Positions 46,291 through 57,700 of a stretch of DNA of 64,000 nt are shown piece after piece (position 1 is the stretch's first letter; each line of letters begins with the position of its first letter). This DNA comes from Brassica napus (taxonomy: Eukaryota; Streptophyta; Magnoliopsida; Brassicales; Brassicaceae), in the NCBI RefSeq assembly GCF_020379485.1, contig NW_026014713.1:372001-436000 (forward strand), written 5' to 3'. The translations under genes were made by a program, and so were the position numbers. The notes beneath the pieces are model-generated. The model saw only the letters and a list, made by a program, of their open reading frames with translations. It did not search any database and was not told where the DNA came from.

Positions 46291-49200
46291 ATGCAAGACA
46301 AGATGGAAGGAAACAAGGTTCTGGCGGTTCCGGTTACATTAAAAGGTGGTGGAAACTACCTGCTTTGGTCACGGCTGGTGAAGACAGTCATTGGGAGCAA
46401 GGGTTTATGGGGTCATGTCACAGATGGAGTCCCAAAACCAGTTGCTATAGATGGAGGTTCCACGGAGATAGTTGTAGCCGATCAAGAGAAGTGGGCGCAA
46501 GAGGACCTAAAGGTGTTGGCCGTGTTGCAAGGGTCACTTGAAGCTTCAATCTTGGAGGCATATAGCTACTGCGAGACCCCAAAGGCGTTGTGGGAGACGC
46601 TTCAGAAAGTGTATGGCAACATCTCCAATCTGAGCAGGGTGTTTGAAGTAAAGAGAGCTATCAACACACTGATGCAAGAAGAGGAGGAGTTCACTAAACA
46701 CTTGGGAAAGTTCAGGGCCTTGTGGTCTGAACTAGAGATGTTGAGGCCAAATACCAATGATGAGGCTACGCTTATGGAGAGGCGTGAGCAAGACCAAGTG
46801 TTTGGCTTGTTATTGACACTGAATCCGGTTTACAAGGATGTGATAAAGCATATGCTGAGGTCTCCAAAGCTCCCGTCCTTTGATGATGTGTGCGCACAGC
46901 TACAAAAGGAGGATGACTCTCTTGGCCTGTTTGGTGGAAAGGGGGAGATGACCTCGGCGAATCAGGTTGAGACGGTCCAAGCAAACAAGGCGGCGTATAA
47001 AGGAGATGAGAGGAAGTTTGGTGGCAACTGTGACCACTGCAAGAAGCCAGGGCACAAGAGGAGTCAATGCTGGATCCTCCATCCCCACCTCAAGCCATCC
47101 AAGTTTGTTAAGGACCGAGAAGGAAGGGCTCATCTCTCAGCTGAATCAAGTGAGGCCGGATCATCAAGGGGAAGCAATGGTGCTGGTGTGAGAGCTGAGG
47201 AGAGTGATGTCAAGGCTATGGCATCTCAGCACACGTCCGGGAAGAGCAGTATGGAGCATGAGATGATCAGACGTTCTGACATTGATGCCCTCATCAAGGC
47301 TCTCAAGGACAATGGTAGTTCTCTTACTCATACTCTAGGATACTCATATGCTGCGTGTAGTATACCTAGGAGTCTTGAAAACATAGAAACTGAACTGAAA
47401 ATCCCTAGAACATCTATTGCTAGAATTGAATCACCAAGTGGATTTGCTGTTCAAAACATGATTAAACCTTTAATTGTGGATTCTGGTGCCTCTCATCATA
47501 TGATAAGTGACACTAGTCTTATAAAAGATATAGAACCAACTACTGGTCATGTTATGATTGCAAATGGTGATAGGATAGCAATAAAAGGAATAGGAAACCT
47601 GAAACTATTTGATAAGGAGTCTAAAGCTTTCTATATGCCTGAATTTACATCTAATCTATTATCTGTCAAGAAATGCACTACTGATTTACATTGCAATGTT
47701 ATCTTTAGTCCTAATGATGTGAAGTTTCAGGATATTGAGAGTCATAAGTTGATTGGAAAAGGAGTAACCAAAGGAGATCTCTATATGCTTGAAGACATTG
47801 CTCCTGTTTCTAACCTTAGTTACTCGTTTCAATCTGTTTCTGCTTTAAAAAATAATGCATTGTGGCATGCTAGACTAGGCCATCCTCATGTTAGAGCTTT
47901 GAACTTAATGTTACCAGGTGTTATGTTTAAAAATAATGAATGTGAAGCATGTATATTGGGTAAACATTGTAGAACTGTTTTCCAAAAGTCTAGTACTATT
48001 TATGAAAACTGTTTTGATCTTGTGCATTCTGATGTATGGACTGCCCCTTGTTTATCTAGAGAAAGTTATAAGTACTTTGTAACATTCATTGATGAAAAAT
48101 CTAAATACACCTGGATAACACTCATTAAAACAAAAGATAGTGTGCTTGAAGCATTTAAGAACTTTCAATGCTATGTGACTAACCAATATAATGCAAAGCT
48201 TAAGATTTTCAGATCTGATAATGGTGGTGAGTATACAAGCAGATTATTCAAGCAACACTTAGCTCAGCATGGGATTCTTCACCAAACTAGTTGTCCCTAT
48301 ACTCCTCAGCAGAATGGTGTGGCAGAAAGGAAGAACCGACATCTTATGGAAGTTGCTCGGTCCATGATGTTTCAAAGCAATGTTCCTAAGAGGTATTGGA
48401 GTGATGCAGTCATGTCTGCGTGCTATCTGATTAATAGGATACCGACCAGAGTGTTGCAAGATCAGTCTCCATTTGAAGTTCTTAACAAGATCAAGCCATC
48501 CCTAAACCACTTGAGAGTGTTTGGTTGTGTAAGCTATGTGATGGTACCGGGAGAGATGAGAAACAAGCTTGAGCCAAAGAGTATAAGAACTATGTTCATT
48601 GGATACTCATCATCTCAGAAGGGATACAAGTGCATTGATCCAAAGACAAGAAGAGTACATGTATCTAGAGAAGTAAAATTCATGGAGAGTAAGGGATACT
48701 ATGAAGAGCGGAGCTGGGAGGATTTGAAAGATCTATCTCGGGATTCTGATAAGGCTGCGAGCCTTAGGATCATATTGGAAGGTCTTGGGATCAATCTAAC
48801 CCAGGATCAAGGAGGACGGAACACATCTAGTTCTCCTGAAGCTGAAGGAACATCCCACTCTAATCATGAGAGGGGGAATGAAACTGAAGAAGCAAGCCAT
48901 CCAGAAGAAGGCTTGAGAGACCCTGATCAGTGTGTGATGATGCAAGATGAAGGGGTTGAGGCAATGGGTGAACCAGAACCTGGAGAAAGTTTACAAGAAG
49001 AGGAAGACAATGTGCAACAGCAAGAAGAACAGCAAGAACCAGTCTCATCAAGGGATAATGTCCCGGCTGAAGCACCACTAAGGAGAAGCACACGGTTGAA
49101 GAAGGATGCTTCCAACTGGGTAAACACGAGAGTGTACTACAATGCCCAGGCTGTGGAGCATCCCTCCCAAGCAGTGTGTTCCTTTGCCCATTTCCCATCT

Positions 49201-50790
49201 GATCATTGCGCCTTCATGACAAGCTTAGATGAGAGCTTTGTCCCAAGATCATATGAAGAGGCTATGATGCATGAGGAATGGAAGGAGTCGGTTGGAGATG
49301 AAGCAAATGCAATGATTAAGAATGACACTTGGTTTGAAAGTGAACTCCCAAAGGGGAAGAGGGCTGTTACAAGTAGATGGATATTCACCATCAAGTACTT
49401 GCCAAATGGACAGATTGATAGGAGAAAGACAAGATTGGTGGCTAGAGGATACACTCAAACATATGGAGAGGACTACATAGATACATTTGCTCCTGTTGCT
49501 AAGTTACACACCATCAGGATAGTATTGTCCTTGGCTGTGAATCTTGAGTGGGAGTTGTGGCAGATGGATGTGAAGAATGCATTCCTTCAAGGAGAGTTAG
49601 AAGATGAAGTCTATATGTATCCTCCACCAGGCTTAGAAGGTCTTGTGAAGCCTGGGAATGTTCTAAGACTAAAGAAGGCTATCTATGGTTTGAAACAATC
49701 CCCTAGAGCCTGGTACAACAAACTCAGCACTACTCTGAATGGGCGTGGCTTCAGGAAGTCTGAGTTGGACCACACTCTCTTCACTCTTACTACTCCATCA
49801 GGTATCATCTGTCTACTTGTGTATGTCGATGATATCATCATAACAGGTAGTGATAAGATTGGGATAAGAGAAACAAAAGAGTTTCTCAAATCTGTTTTTG
49901 AAATCAAAGACTTGGGAGAAATGAAATACTTCCTTGGGATTGAGATATGTAGATCCAAGGAAGGCCTATTCATGTCTCAAAGAAAGTATGCACTTGATCT
50001 TTTGAAAGATGCAGGTGTGCTAGGAGGGAAGATAGCCAAAATGCCCATGGAGGATGGGTATAAGGTTCCACGTGAGGGGGAGCTTGAGGACAGCAAGCTG
50101 TTCCATGATCCCAAGCTTTATAGGAAGCTAGTGGGTAAGCTCATATACTTAACAATCACACGTCCTGATATCTGTTTTGCTGTGAATCAGGTAAGCCAAC
50201 ACATGCAAGTACCAAAGGAACATCATTGGCGCATGGTGGAGAGGCTCTTGATGTATCTGAATGGATCAGCCGGTCTAGGAGTCTGGTTAGGATGCAACAA
50301 GAGTACTGAAGTCGTTGGGTACTGTGATGCTGATTGGGCTGGTGATCGAGCTGATAGGAGATCAACCACAGGCTATTGCACCTTCATTGGAGGAAATCTA
50401 GTGACATGGAAGAGCAAGAAGCAGAAGGTGGTATCATGCTCAAGTGCTGAGGCTGAGTATAGGGCAATGCTGAAGCTCACCAACGAGTTGGTATGGATCA
50501 AGGGGATCTTGAAGCATTTGGGAATTGAGCAAGCTACACCTATGACTATGCATTGTGATAACCAAGCCGCCATCCATATAGCCTCCAACTCGGTGTTTCA
50601 TGAAAGAACCAAGCACATTGAAGTGGATTGTCATAAGGTGAGGCAGATGATAGTCTTGGGAGTGATCTTGCCATGCTATACCAGAAGTGAAGATCAGTTA
50701 GCTGATGTCTTCACCAAAGCTGCAAGGCAAAAGACCATGGAGTCCATCCACATCAGGCTAGGGCTCATTGATCTCACAACAAGTGGCTGA
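46291..50790 (+). CDS. TE11 Gag-Pol polyprotein, 1499 aa, intact
   Basis: The protein appears identical to that of TE4, with the same domain and residue numbering: knuckle C247 to C260, protease D397, integrase D581, D643 and E679, RT D1180 and D1181, RNase H D1346, E1389 and D1423. No stop or frameshift. Identical coding sequence in two copies of opposite orientation, 30 kb apart and in different hosts, means both arose very recently from the same source or from each other. TE12 in the 5' LTR probably prevents normal transcription of this copy. Confidence 0.97.
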   Translation: MQDKMEGNKVLAVPVTLKGGGNYLLWSRLVKTVIGSKGLWGHVTDGVPKPVAIDGGSTEIVVADQEKWAQEDLKVLAVLQGSLEASILEAYSYCETPKALWETLQKVYGNISNLSRVFEVKRAINTLMQEEEEFTKHLGKFRALWSELEMLRPNTNDEATLMERREQDQVFGLLLTLNPVYKDVIKHMLRSPKLPSFDDVCAQLQKEDDSLGLFGGKGEMTSANQVETVQANKAAYKGDERKFGGNCDHCKKPGHKRSQCWILHPHLKPSKFVKDREGRAHLSAESSEAGSSRGSNGAGVRAEESDVKAMASQHTSGKSSMEHEMIRRSDIDALIKALKDNGSSLTHTLGYSYAACSIPRSLENIETELKIPRTSIARIESPSGFAVQNMIKPLIVDSGASHHMISDTSLIKDIEPTTGHVMIANGDRIAIKGIGNLKLFDKESKAFYMPEFTSNLLSVKKCTTDLHCNVIFSPNDVKFQDIESHKLIGKGVTKGDLYMLEDIAPVSNLSYSFQSVSALKNNALWHARLGHPHVRALNLMLPGVMFKNNECEACILGKHCRTVFQKSSTIYENCFDLVHSDVWTAPCLSRESYKYFVTFIDEKSKYTWITLIKTKDSVLEAFKNFQCYVTNQYNAKLKIFRSDNGGEYTSRLFKQHLAQHGILHQTSCPYTPQQNGVAERKNRHLMEVARSMMFQSNVPKRYWSDAVMSACYLINRIPTRVLQDQSPFEVLNKIKPSLNHLRVFGCVSYVMVPGEMRNKLEPKSIRTMFIGYSSSQKGYKCIDPKTRRVHVSREVKFMESKGYYEERSWEDLKDLSRDSDKAASLRIILEGLGINLTQDQGGRNTSSSPEAEGTSHSNHERGNETEEASHPEEGLRDPDQCVMMQDEGVEAMGEPEPGESLQEEEDNVQQQEEQQEPVSSRDNVPAEAPLRRSTRLKKDASNWVNTRVYYNAQAVEHPSQAVCSFAHFPSDHCAFMTSLDESFVPRSYEEAMMHEEWKESVGDEANAMIKNDTWFESELPKGKRAVTSRWIFTIKYLPNGQIDRRKTRLVARGYTQTYGEDYIDTFAPVAKLHTIRIVLSLAVNLEWELWQMDVKNAFLQGELEDEVYMYPPPGLEGLVKPGNVLRLKKAIYGLKQSPRAWYNKLSTTLNGRGFRKSELDHTLFTLTTPSGIICLLVYVDDIIITGSDKIGIRETKEFLKSVFEIKDLGEMKYFLGIEICRSKEGLFMSQRKYALDLLKDAGVLGGKIAKMPMEDGYKVPREGELEDSKLFHDPKLYRKLVGKLIYLTITRPDICFAVNQVSQHMQVPKEHHWRMVERLLMYLNGSAGLGVWLGCNKSTEVVGYCDADWAGDRADRRSTTGYCTFIGGNLVTWKSKKQKVVSCSSAEAEYRAMLKLTNELVWIKGILKHLGIEQATPMTMHCDNQAAIHIASNSVFHERTKHIEVDCHKVRQMIVLGVILPCYTRSEDQLADVFTKAARQKTMESIHIRLGLIDLTTSG

Positions 50791-50931
50791 GTTCCCTTAA
50801 CCATGGGCTCTTTACTCTTTTTCCCTCATCAAGGTTTTGTCCCAATGGGTTTTCCTTGGTGAGGTTTTTAATGAGGAAGATCTCATGGTTTCCAAGCTTG
50901 ATCAATCACCAAGATCAAGCTTGAGGGGGAG
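50791..50931 (+). promoter_or_regulatory. TE11 3' UTR: three hairpins and polypurine tract
   Basis: Stem 1 pairs AACCATGGGCTCTT (50799-50812) with AAGATCTCATGGTT (50877-50890), one G-U and one mismatch. Stem 2 is 50824-50834 with 50854-50864. Stem 3 pairs CAAGCTTGATC (50893-50903) with GATCAAGCTTG (50913-50923). The polypurine tract is 50923-50931. Confidence 0.8.
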
Positions 50932-51532
50932 TGTTGAAATGAGCTGAGTATAAGAAGAGAAGAGAGGAGGAGTTGGAGAACATGAGAGAAGGTTCAGCTT
51001 GGGTGAGCTTTGGGAGTGAGGATCAACCAGGCCGTACAAGACCGTACATGGCCGTACAGGCCGTACAGTCTGGACGGACCATGGTCGACCTTAACTCAAC
51101 CAAAGGTAACTTATGATCACCCGAGTAAAAGGAAAGTGAAAGAGAAGTTACCTGAGCTTGCACCTATGGATCAGACCGTTGAACAGGAAGAAAAGGAAGT
51201 CCAAGACAGGCTGGCACAGCTGTAAAGAGGAAAGGATCTTGTCCAAGATGCCTAGATGCCAAAAGCGTGTAAAGCCTCCCATTGGACAGTTTGAAATGGG
51301 CGCTCCTTCTCCCTTTGACTACACATGCTTAACCTATCTGATTCTCGCAAACCCTAGCTCTCTCTCCTTGTATATATATCAACTCATGTCATTAATAAAA
51401 GATTACACAGTTTGAGTCATTCTCTCTCTCTTGTTCTTGAGTGTTCATCATGATTCTTCACTAATCTCTTCATAATCCAATCTCATTCTCTTATTCTCTA
51501 AATCACTCTACCTCTTTCATATAAATCTTATA
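50932..51532 (+). repeat. TE11 3' LTR
   Basis: 601 bp, TG...TA termini, same as the rejoined 5' LTR by eye. TATATATAT 51371-51379 and AATAAA 51394-51399. TSD CCAAT at 51533-51537. Confidence 0.96.
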
Positions 51533-51667
51533 CCAATCACACTCCAATGGCATCTTCTTGATTCTCCTTTGATGCCATCTGATCAGAACCTTATCCACAT
51601 GACTGGGACCACTTTTATAACTCCCAAACCTTGCCCAGACATTGCACAAGCATTCCCAGGATGTCAG

Positions 51668-52255
51668 TGTTGAGATGAGTTGAGGCATTTGAGGTAAAGA
51701 CACAAAGGAATTGAGAACATAAAGAGAGAGCAAGAAGTTAAGAGGAGGAATGAGCTGATAAGGATGGTACGGACTGATAGGCCGTACCATTGGCCGTACA
51801 AAGGTAAAAGCGGCCAAGTAACTCTCCGGGTAACTTACATGGACCGACTTGAAGTTACACTTGACCAAAGCCTTATCCGAACGTTGGAGAGGATAAGGGA
51901 GGCGCGGCTTGACAGCTATGACAGGCTGGCAAGAGCTGGAAAGGAAGAGCATCTAGTCTTGGATCAAGAAGATGCTTCAAACGTGTGGAGACTATCATTG
52001 GCCGATTCAAACTAAAGCACCAGCTCATCTTTGACTCTACATGCTTTCTTATCCTTATGATTTCGAAACCCTAATGTGTATGGACCTATATAAGTTGTGA
52101 GCTCATCATTAATAACAATAGACAGTTCTAATCACTAAATCTCTCTACACATTTCACAATGATTATCCATTAGTCTCATAATCTCCCATTCTACCTTAAT
52201 CTATCTCATATTCTCTTCTAAACTCAGATTATACTTTACATTTCTCAAACTTATA
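51668..52255 (+). repeat. TE13 5' LTR
   Basis: 588 bp, TGTTGAGATGAG to CAAACTTATA (TG...TA). GTAC boxes at about 51767-51798. The first third resembles the TE5 LTR. Confidence 0.93.
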
Positions 52256-52273
52256 TGGTATCAGAGCCAGGTT
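52256..52273 (+). other. TE13 primer binding site (initiator tRNA-Met)
   Basis: TGGTATCAGAGCCAGGTT adjoining the LTR. A leader of 221 bases follows without features. Confidence 0.95.
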
Positions 52274-52494
52274 CATTTCAACCTTGAAGCTTTAAGAGAT
52301 CAAGTGAGTGTGTTTGGAGTGTTCTTGAGAGATTCGACATCACAAGGGTTTCAGCTACTTTTTGGGAGATCTTTTCTAGTTCTTTGGAGGTTCTTTGAAG
52401 ATACAAGACAAGATACACCCTGGTGAAGCTGGTGTTGCGAGTCTGAGGTCCAAGATCAAGTCTTTTACAAGCTATTGAAGTGAAGCTGTTGAAG

Positions 52495-53694
52495 ATGGAA
52501 AGCGGGATGAAGATGAAGGTTGCGGTGACTTTCAAGGGAAGTAACTACCTAGTATGGTCTAGGATGGTGAAGACTTCTGTGGGGAGCAAGGGTTTATGGA
52601 AGCACATCACATCCGGTGAGGCTCCTAAACTGATTACCCAAGGAGGAGACAAGGAGAGTGTCTCGGAGAGTGAAGCTGAGAAGTGGCAGCAAGAAGACAT
52701 GATGGTGATGTCAGTTCTTCATGCCTCATTGGAGCCAGCTATACTGGATGCTTATAGCTACTGTGAGACAGCCAAGGAGCTGTGGGACACACTGAAGAAG
52801 GTGTATGGAAACACCTCCAATCTGAGTCGTGTGTTTGAAGTAAAAAAGGCAATCAATGGGTTGTCTCAAGAAGACATGGAGTTCACCAAGCATTTGGGAA
52901 GGTTCCGGTCACTGTGGTCTGAGTTGGAGATGTTAAGGCCTAGTACACTTGATCCGGAGCTCCTAAACGAGAGGCGTGAGCAGGACAAGGTCTTTGGACT
53001 CTTACTCACGCTGAATCCAAGCTACACTAGTCTAATCCAGCACATGTTGAGGTCCGAGAAGCTCCCTGATCTAGAGGAGGCGTGCGCTCAGATACAAAAG
53101 GAGCAAGGCTCCATTGGCTTGTTTGGAGGCAAGGGAGAGCTGTATCTTGCAAATGCTGTGCGATCTGATCATGAAGAGACTCCACAAGCCAACAAAGCAT
53201 CTCACGGCAAGTATGAGGATAGAAAGTTCAATGGCAATTGTGATCATTGCAAGAAGTATGGACACAAGAAGAGCCAATGCTGGATACTCCATCCTCATTT
53301 GAAGCCGGCAAAGTTCATGAAGGAAAGGGAGGCAAGGGCGCATGTATCTGATGGAGCAGGACCATCTAACCGTGGAGCTGAAGGAGAGGGGCGTGAGGGT
53401 GATGGCAAGGCAATGGTGACATACTCAGCAACTCCTAACATCCGCAGCAATGATCATGACTTCATAAGGAGATCCGAGATGGATGCACTCATCAAAATGC
53501 TCAAGGAGAATGGTAACATTCATGGGTACTCTTTTGGTGCATCAATGATAGCTAGGACTATAGATACGTCTCCATGTGGAATTGACATTGCTAGGATGAA
53601 TAGCATTAAGAGTAGTGAAAATGCTAGAGCTGAGTACACCTTTGCTAGAAATGCTAGAATGAATCATGAGCTTAAAGCATTCAGATCACCGTTG
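52495..53694 (+). pseudogene. TE13 gag, truncated by TE14
   Basis: The start is chosen at 52495 (MESGMKMKVAVTFKG) to match TE5 and TE6; the open frame begins five codons earlier. It contains VGSKGLWKH, the LHASLEPAILDAYSYCE block, LWSELEMLRPST and a complete knuckle CDHCKKYGHKKSQC (about 53239-53280). No internal defect. The frame leaves gag at 53694 and stops in the TE14 LTR at 53700. The remainder of pol should lie to the right of the window. Confidence 0.93.
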
Positions 53695-54029
53695 TGTTGA
53701 ACTGAAGAGAAGATAGAGCTTGTACAATAATAGGGCAAGCTCTAGAAGATGTCAAGAAGAGTTCAATCAAGCTTCAGAAGTGATCTGAAGTAGTTATCTT
53801 GTGGAGTTAAGTCTAGGAAAGACTTAGACTGATCATGTGAAGGTTTTGGAAGAGTTAAAGAGAAGATGGAAGGGCTGTGCAAATATAGGGCGTTGGTGTA
53901 CGGTTATGGCAAGTCCGTACAGCCAAGGTGGAGTTCTGATATGCATGTACAAAGTCTGGGATGATGAGAAGTATCAAAGGGAATCAAGAAGATGCTTTGG
54001 AAGCAAGAGATTCAAAAGAGAGTTGGCAC
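53695..54029 (+). repeat. TE14 5' LTR, left part
   Basis: TGTTGAACTGAAG to GTTGGCAC, ending in the TE15 TSD GGCAC. It has two ATAGGGC motifs like TE2. The ORF of 117 codons starting at 53837 has no support. Confidence 0.88.
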
Positions 54030-54611
54030 TGTTGAGAAGAGTTGAGTATACAAGTGTGAAGTACAAAGGGGTTAAGACTGAAGAGAGTATGTTAAGCATT
54101 GGTGTGATGGGAGAGGTTCATATTGGCGTGACCGTACAAGGCCGTACAAGGCCGTACGGTCCGTACACATTCAGACAAGTGAAACCTTGACCGCGGTTAC
54201 AAGGAGTTACCCGTGTAACTTATGGGAAGAGAAGGGGCTTTGGATGATGAAATGAGACCGTTGGAGGATAAGAGAGGCGTGGCTTTACAGGCTGGCACAG
54301 CTGGAAAGGCAAGAGCATCTTTGTCCAAGATCCTAGATGCTCCAAGCATGTGGGAACGCTGATTGGCCGAGTTAAAGAGAGCTTATCCTAACCTTGTTGA
54401 CTTCACATGCTTAGCTCTCCTTTATGATTTCGAAAACCCTACTGATCTCTCACTATATATTGTAACTCTTGTCATTAATAATAAACATACAGTTCTGAGT
54501 TTCCCTTTCTCTTATCATACTCTCTCAATCATGATTCTACACTAAACTCTTCATAATCTCTCATAATCTACCCAAGTTCTATCTTAATCATTTCATTCTT
54601 AGATTCTTATA
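54030..54611 (+). repeat. TE15 5' LTR
   Basis: 582 bp, TGTTGAGAAGAG to GATTCTTATA (TG...TA). The GTAC cluster at 54131-54167 has the same spacing as TE7. Confidence 0.96.
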
Positions 54612-54629
54612 TGGTATCAGAGCCAGGTT
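54612..54629 (+). other. TE15 primer binding site (initiator tRNA-Met)
   Basis: TGGTATCAGAGCCAGGTT adjoining the LTR. Confidence 0.95.
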
Positions 54630-54703
54630 ACTCATTTCCTGGTTTCTAAATCTCTAGAGTCTCCATCTTCATTCCTAAACCATCTCTACTCACGGTCACA
54701 CTC

Positions 54704-57700
54704 ATGGAAGACAAGAACAAGACTTTGACGGTTCCGGTTACGTTGAAAGGAGGTGGGAACTACTTGCTGTGGTCTCGCCTGGTGAAAGCTGCAGTTGGGA
54801 GCAAGGGTTTGTGGAGTCACATCTCAGATGGAACTCCAAAGCCAGTTTCTACGGAGGGAGAAGGCGGTCAAGAGCTGATGGTAGCGGACCAAGAGAAGTG
54901 GGATCAAGACGACTTGAAGGTGTTGACAGTTCTTCATGGGTCGCTTGAAGCTTCAATCTTGGAGGCCTACAGCTACTGTGAGACGCCAAAATACCTGTGG
55001 GATACTCTTCAAAAGGTCTATGGGAACACATCCAATCTGAGCCGGGTGTTTGAGTTGAAGAGATCAATCAACACACTTGCGCAAGAAGAGGTTGAGTTCA
55101 CAAAGCATTTGGGAAAGTTCAGAGCCTTATGGTCTGAACTAGAAATGCTGAGACCCAACACCACTGATCATGACACTCTTATGGAGAGGAGGGCTCAAGA
55201 TCAAGTGTTTGGCTGTTGCTGACATTGAACCCTATCTTTAACGATCTGATCAAACACATACTGAGGTCTCCAAAGCTACCATCACTTGAAGATGTGTGCG
55301 CTCAGATACAGAAAGAAGAAGGGTCAGTGGGGCTGTTTGGAGGAAAGGGGGAGCTCACCTTAGCTAACCATGCGGATGAAGCTCAAGCAAACAAAGCGGC
55401 ATACAAGAGTGAGGAGAGGAAGTTTGGGGGCAACTGTGATCATTGCAAGAAGCTAGGTCACAAAAGGAGCCAGTGCTGGATCCTACATCCTCATCTCAAG
55501 CCAGCTAAGTTCATGAAAGATAGAGAGGCAAGGGCGCACCTATCTAATGAAGGAGGAGAAGCTAGCTCATCCGGGGCTGGCTCAGCAATGCGTGAGGGTG
55601 AGGGGAGAGCCTTAACTACTCAGCACACACCCTTGAGGAGCACTGAAGGCGAGTTGATCCGGAGATCAGACATAGACGCCCTCATCAAAGCTCTCAAGGA
55701 GAATGGTAACTGTATTGGAAATAACCATTGTTACTCTCTTGCTGCATCATATCTAGATAGGACTTGTGCTCATCTCAGTAGTGATCCTGAATTCAAGTTA
55801 AGTGGTGCATCTAGATTAAATAACCTGAGACAACCTAGTACCTTTGCTGCGCATAATGTAATAAAACCACTGATTGTAGATTCAGGTGCTTCCCATCACA
55901 TGATTAGTGATAATAGCTTGATTAAAGACATAGAACCTGCTCAGGGTCATGTAATGATTGCTAATGGTGATAGGATTGCAATAACAGGAATAGGAAATCT
56001 AAAACTGTTTAATAAAGAGTCTAGAGCTCTTTATATGCCTGAATTCACATCAAACTTGTTATCTGTTAAGAAATGCACTACTGATTTACATTGCAATGTT
56101 ATATTCAGTCCTAATGATGTGAAGTTTCAGGATATTGAGACAAGTAAGATGATTGGCAAAGGAGTGACAAAGGGAGAACTCTATATGCTAGAAGACTTAG
56201 CTCCTATTTCCAGTTCAATTTGCTCGTTTAGTTCTAGTTCAAGTATCAATAATGATGCATTATGGCATGCTAGATTAGGTCATCCACATGTTAGAGCCTT
56301 AAGCTTAATGTTACCAGGTGTCATGTTTAAAAATAATGATTGTGAGGCATGTATTTTGGGAAAACATTGTAAGACTGTCTTTAAGAAATCAAGTACTATC
56401 TATGAGAAGTGTTTTGACCTTGTACATTCTGATGTATGGACTGCTCCTTGCTTATCTAGAGAAAACTATAAGTACTTTGTCACATTCATTGATGAAAAAT
56501 CGAAATACACCTGGATAACACTTATAAAGACTAAGGATAGAGTTCTTGAAGCATTTAAGAATTTTCAGACTTATGTAACTAACCAGTACAATGCTAAGCT
56601 TAAGATTTTCAGATCAGATAATGGTGGAGAATACACAAGTCATGCCTTCAAGCAACATCTGGCTCTACATGGGATTCTACATCAAACAAGCTGTCCTTAT
56701 ACTCCACAACAGAATGGGGTTGCGGAGAGAAAGAATAGACACCTAATGGAAGTAGCTAGATCCATGATGTTCCAAACCAATGCACCTAAGAGATTTTGGA
56801 GTGATGCTGTACAAGCTGCGTGCTATTTGATCAACCGGGTGCCTACAAGAATCTTGGAAGATCAGTCACCGTTTGAAGTATTGAACAAGACCAAGCCATC
56901 TCTAAGTCATCTTAAAGTGTTTGGGTGTGTGTGTTATGTACTTGTCCCCGGGGAGATGAGAAACAAGTTGGAACCGAGGAGTACAAAAGCAATGTTTGTG
57001 GGATACTCAACTACTCAAAAGGGGTATAAATGCTTTGATCCAGAATCAAGAAGAGTTCTGGTATCAAGAGATGTCAAGTTCATTGAAACAAGAGGATACT
57101 ATGAAGAAAGGAGCTGGGAAGATCTGAAGGATCTAGCTCAAACATCTGATAAGGCTACAAGCCTTAGGATGATCTTAGAGGGTCTTGGGATTAATCTAAC
57201 CCAGGATCCAAAGGCGCAAGAGACGCCTACTAGGAATGAAGCTGAAGAAACATCCCACATTGATCATGAGGGGGAAGACAAGTCTGAGGCGGTACATGAA
57301 GAAGGAAGAGACTCAGCTAGTCATGATCAAAGTGGGATCAATGATGAAGAGTCAAGTGAAGTAAGGGATCAAAGTGGAGGTACATCACTTGTACCTGAAG
57401 AAGAGGAAGAAGAAATGGAGAACATGACTAGTGCTCCAGTTGTGGAGAGTGTGCCTGCGCCTCTGAGGAGGAGTACAAGAGTAAGGAAAGATCCATCTAA
57501 CTGGGCAAACACCAGGGTCTACTACAATGCACAAGCAGTAGCTCATCCAAGTCAGGCAGTGTGCTCTTTTGCCGAGTTTCCAAGGGATCATTGTGCATTC
57601 ATAACAAGTCTGGATGAGAGCTACATACCAAGAACGTATGGGGAGGCTATAAAGGATGAAGACTGGAGGAACTCAGTTGCGGATGAGTCTGATGCTATGA

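Larger units (their letters stand above)
39598..51532 (+). mobile_element. TE11: intact autonomous copia element hosting TE12
   Basis: Its own length is about 5.9 kb: 5' LTR 39598-39749 plus 45755-46203, primer binding site 46204, gag-pol 46291-50790, polypurine tract 50923, 3' LTR 50932-51532. Perfect TSD CCAAT. TE12 sits in the 5' LTR, just downstream of the GTAC boxes, so U3 is now cut off from the promoter and R region; the host copy is probably silenced at the transcription level even though its protein is intact. Confidence 0.96.
39552..51667 (-). mobile_element. TE10: antisense LTR fragment of the TE2 family, outermost host
   Basis: Only 39552-39597 and 51533-51667 belong to it. Read in reverse, they match the TE2 LTR from about 865 to 1035 with scattered changes (for example ATCC-type substitutions near 51655). 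TE11 split it (TSD CCAAT at 39593-39597 and 51533-51537), TE9 bounds it on the left and TE13 on the right. It may belong to a solo LTR or a larger element beyond the window. Small ORFs through it have no support. Confidence 0.85.
51668..53694 (+). mobile_element. TE13: 5' LTR and gag of a copia element, rest outside window
   Basis: The 5' LTR, primer binding site and most of gag are present; TE14 cuts it at 53694 before the protease. It inserted in TE10; the likely TSD is GTCAG (51663-51667), partner not visible. Gag resembles TE3, TE5 and TE6, so it is a sister family. Confidence 0.92.
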
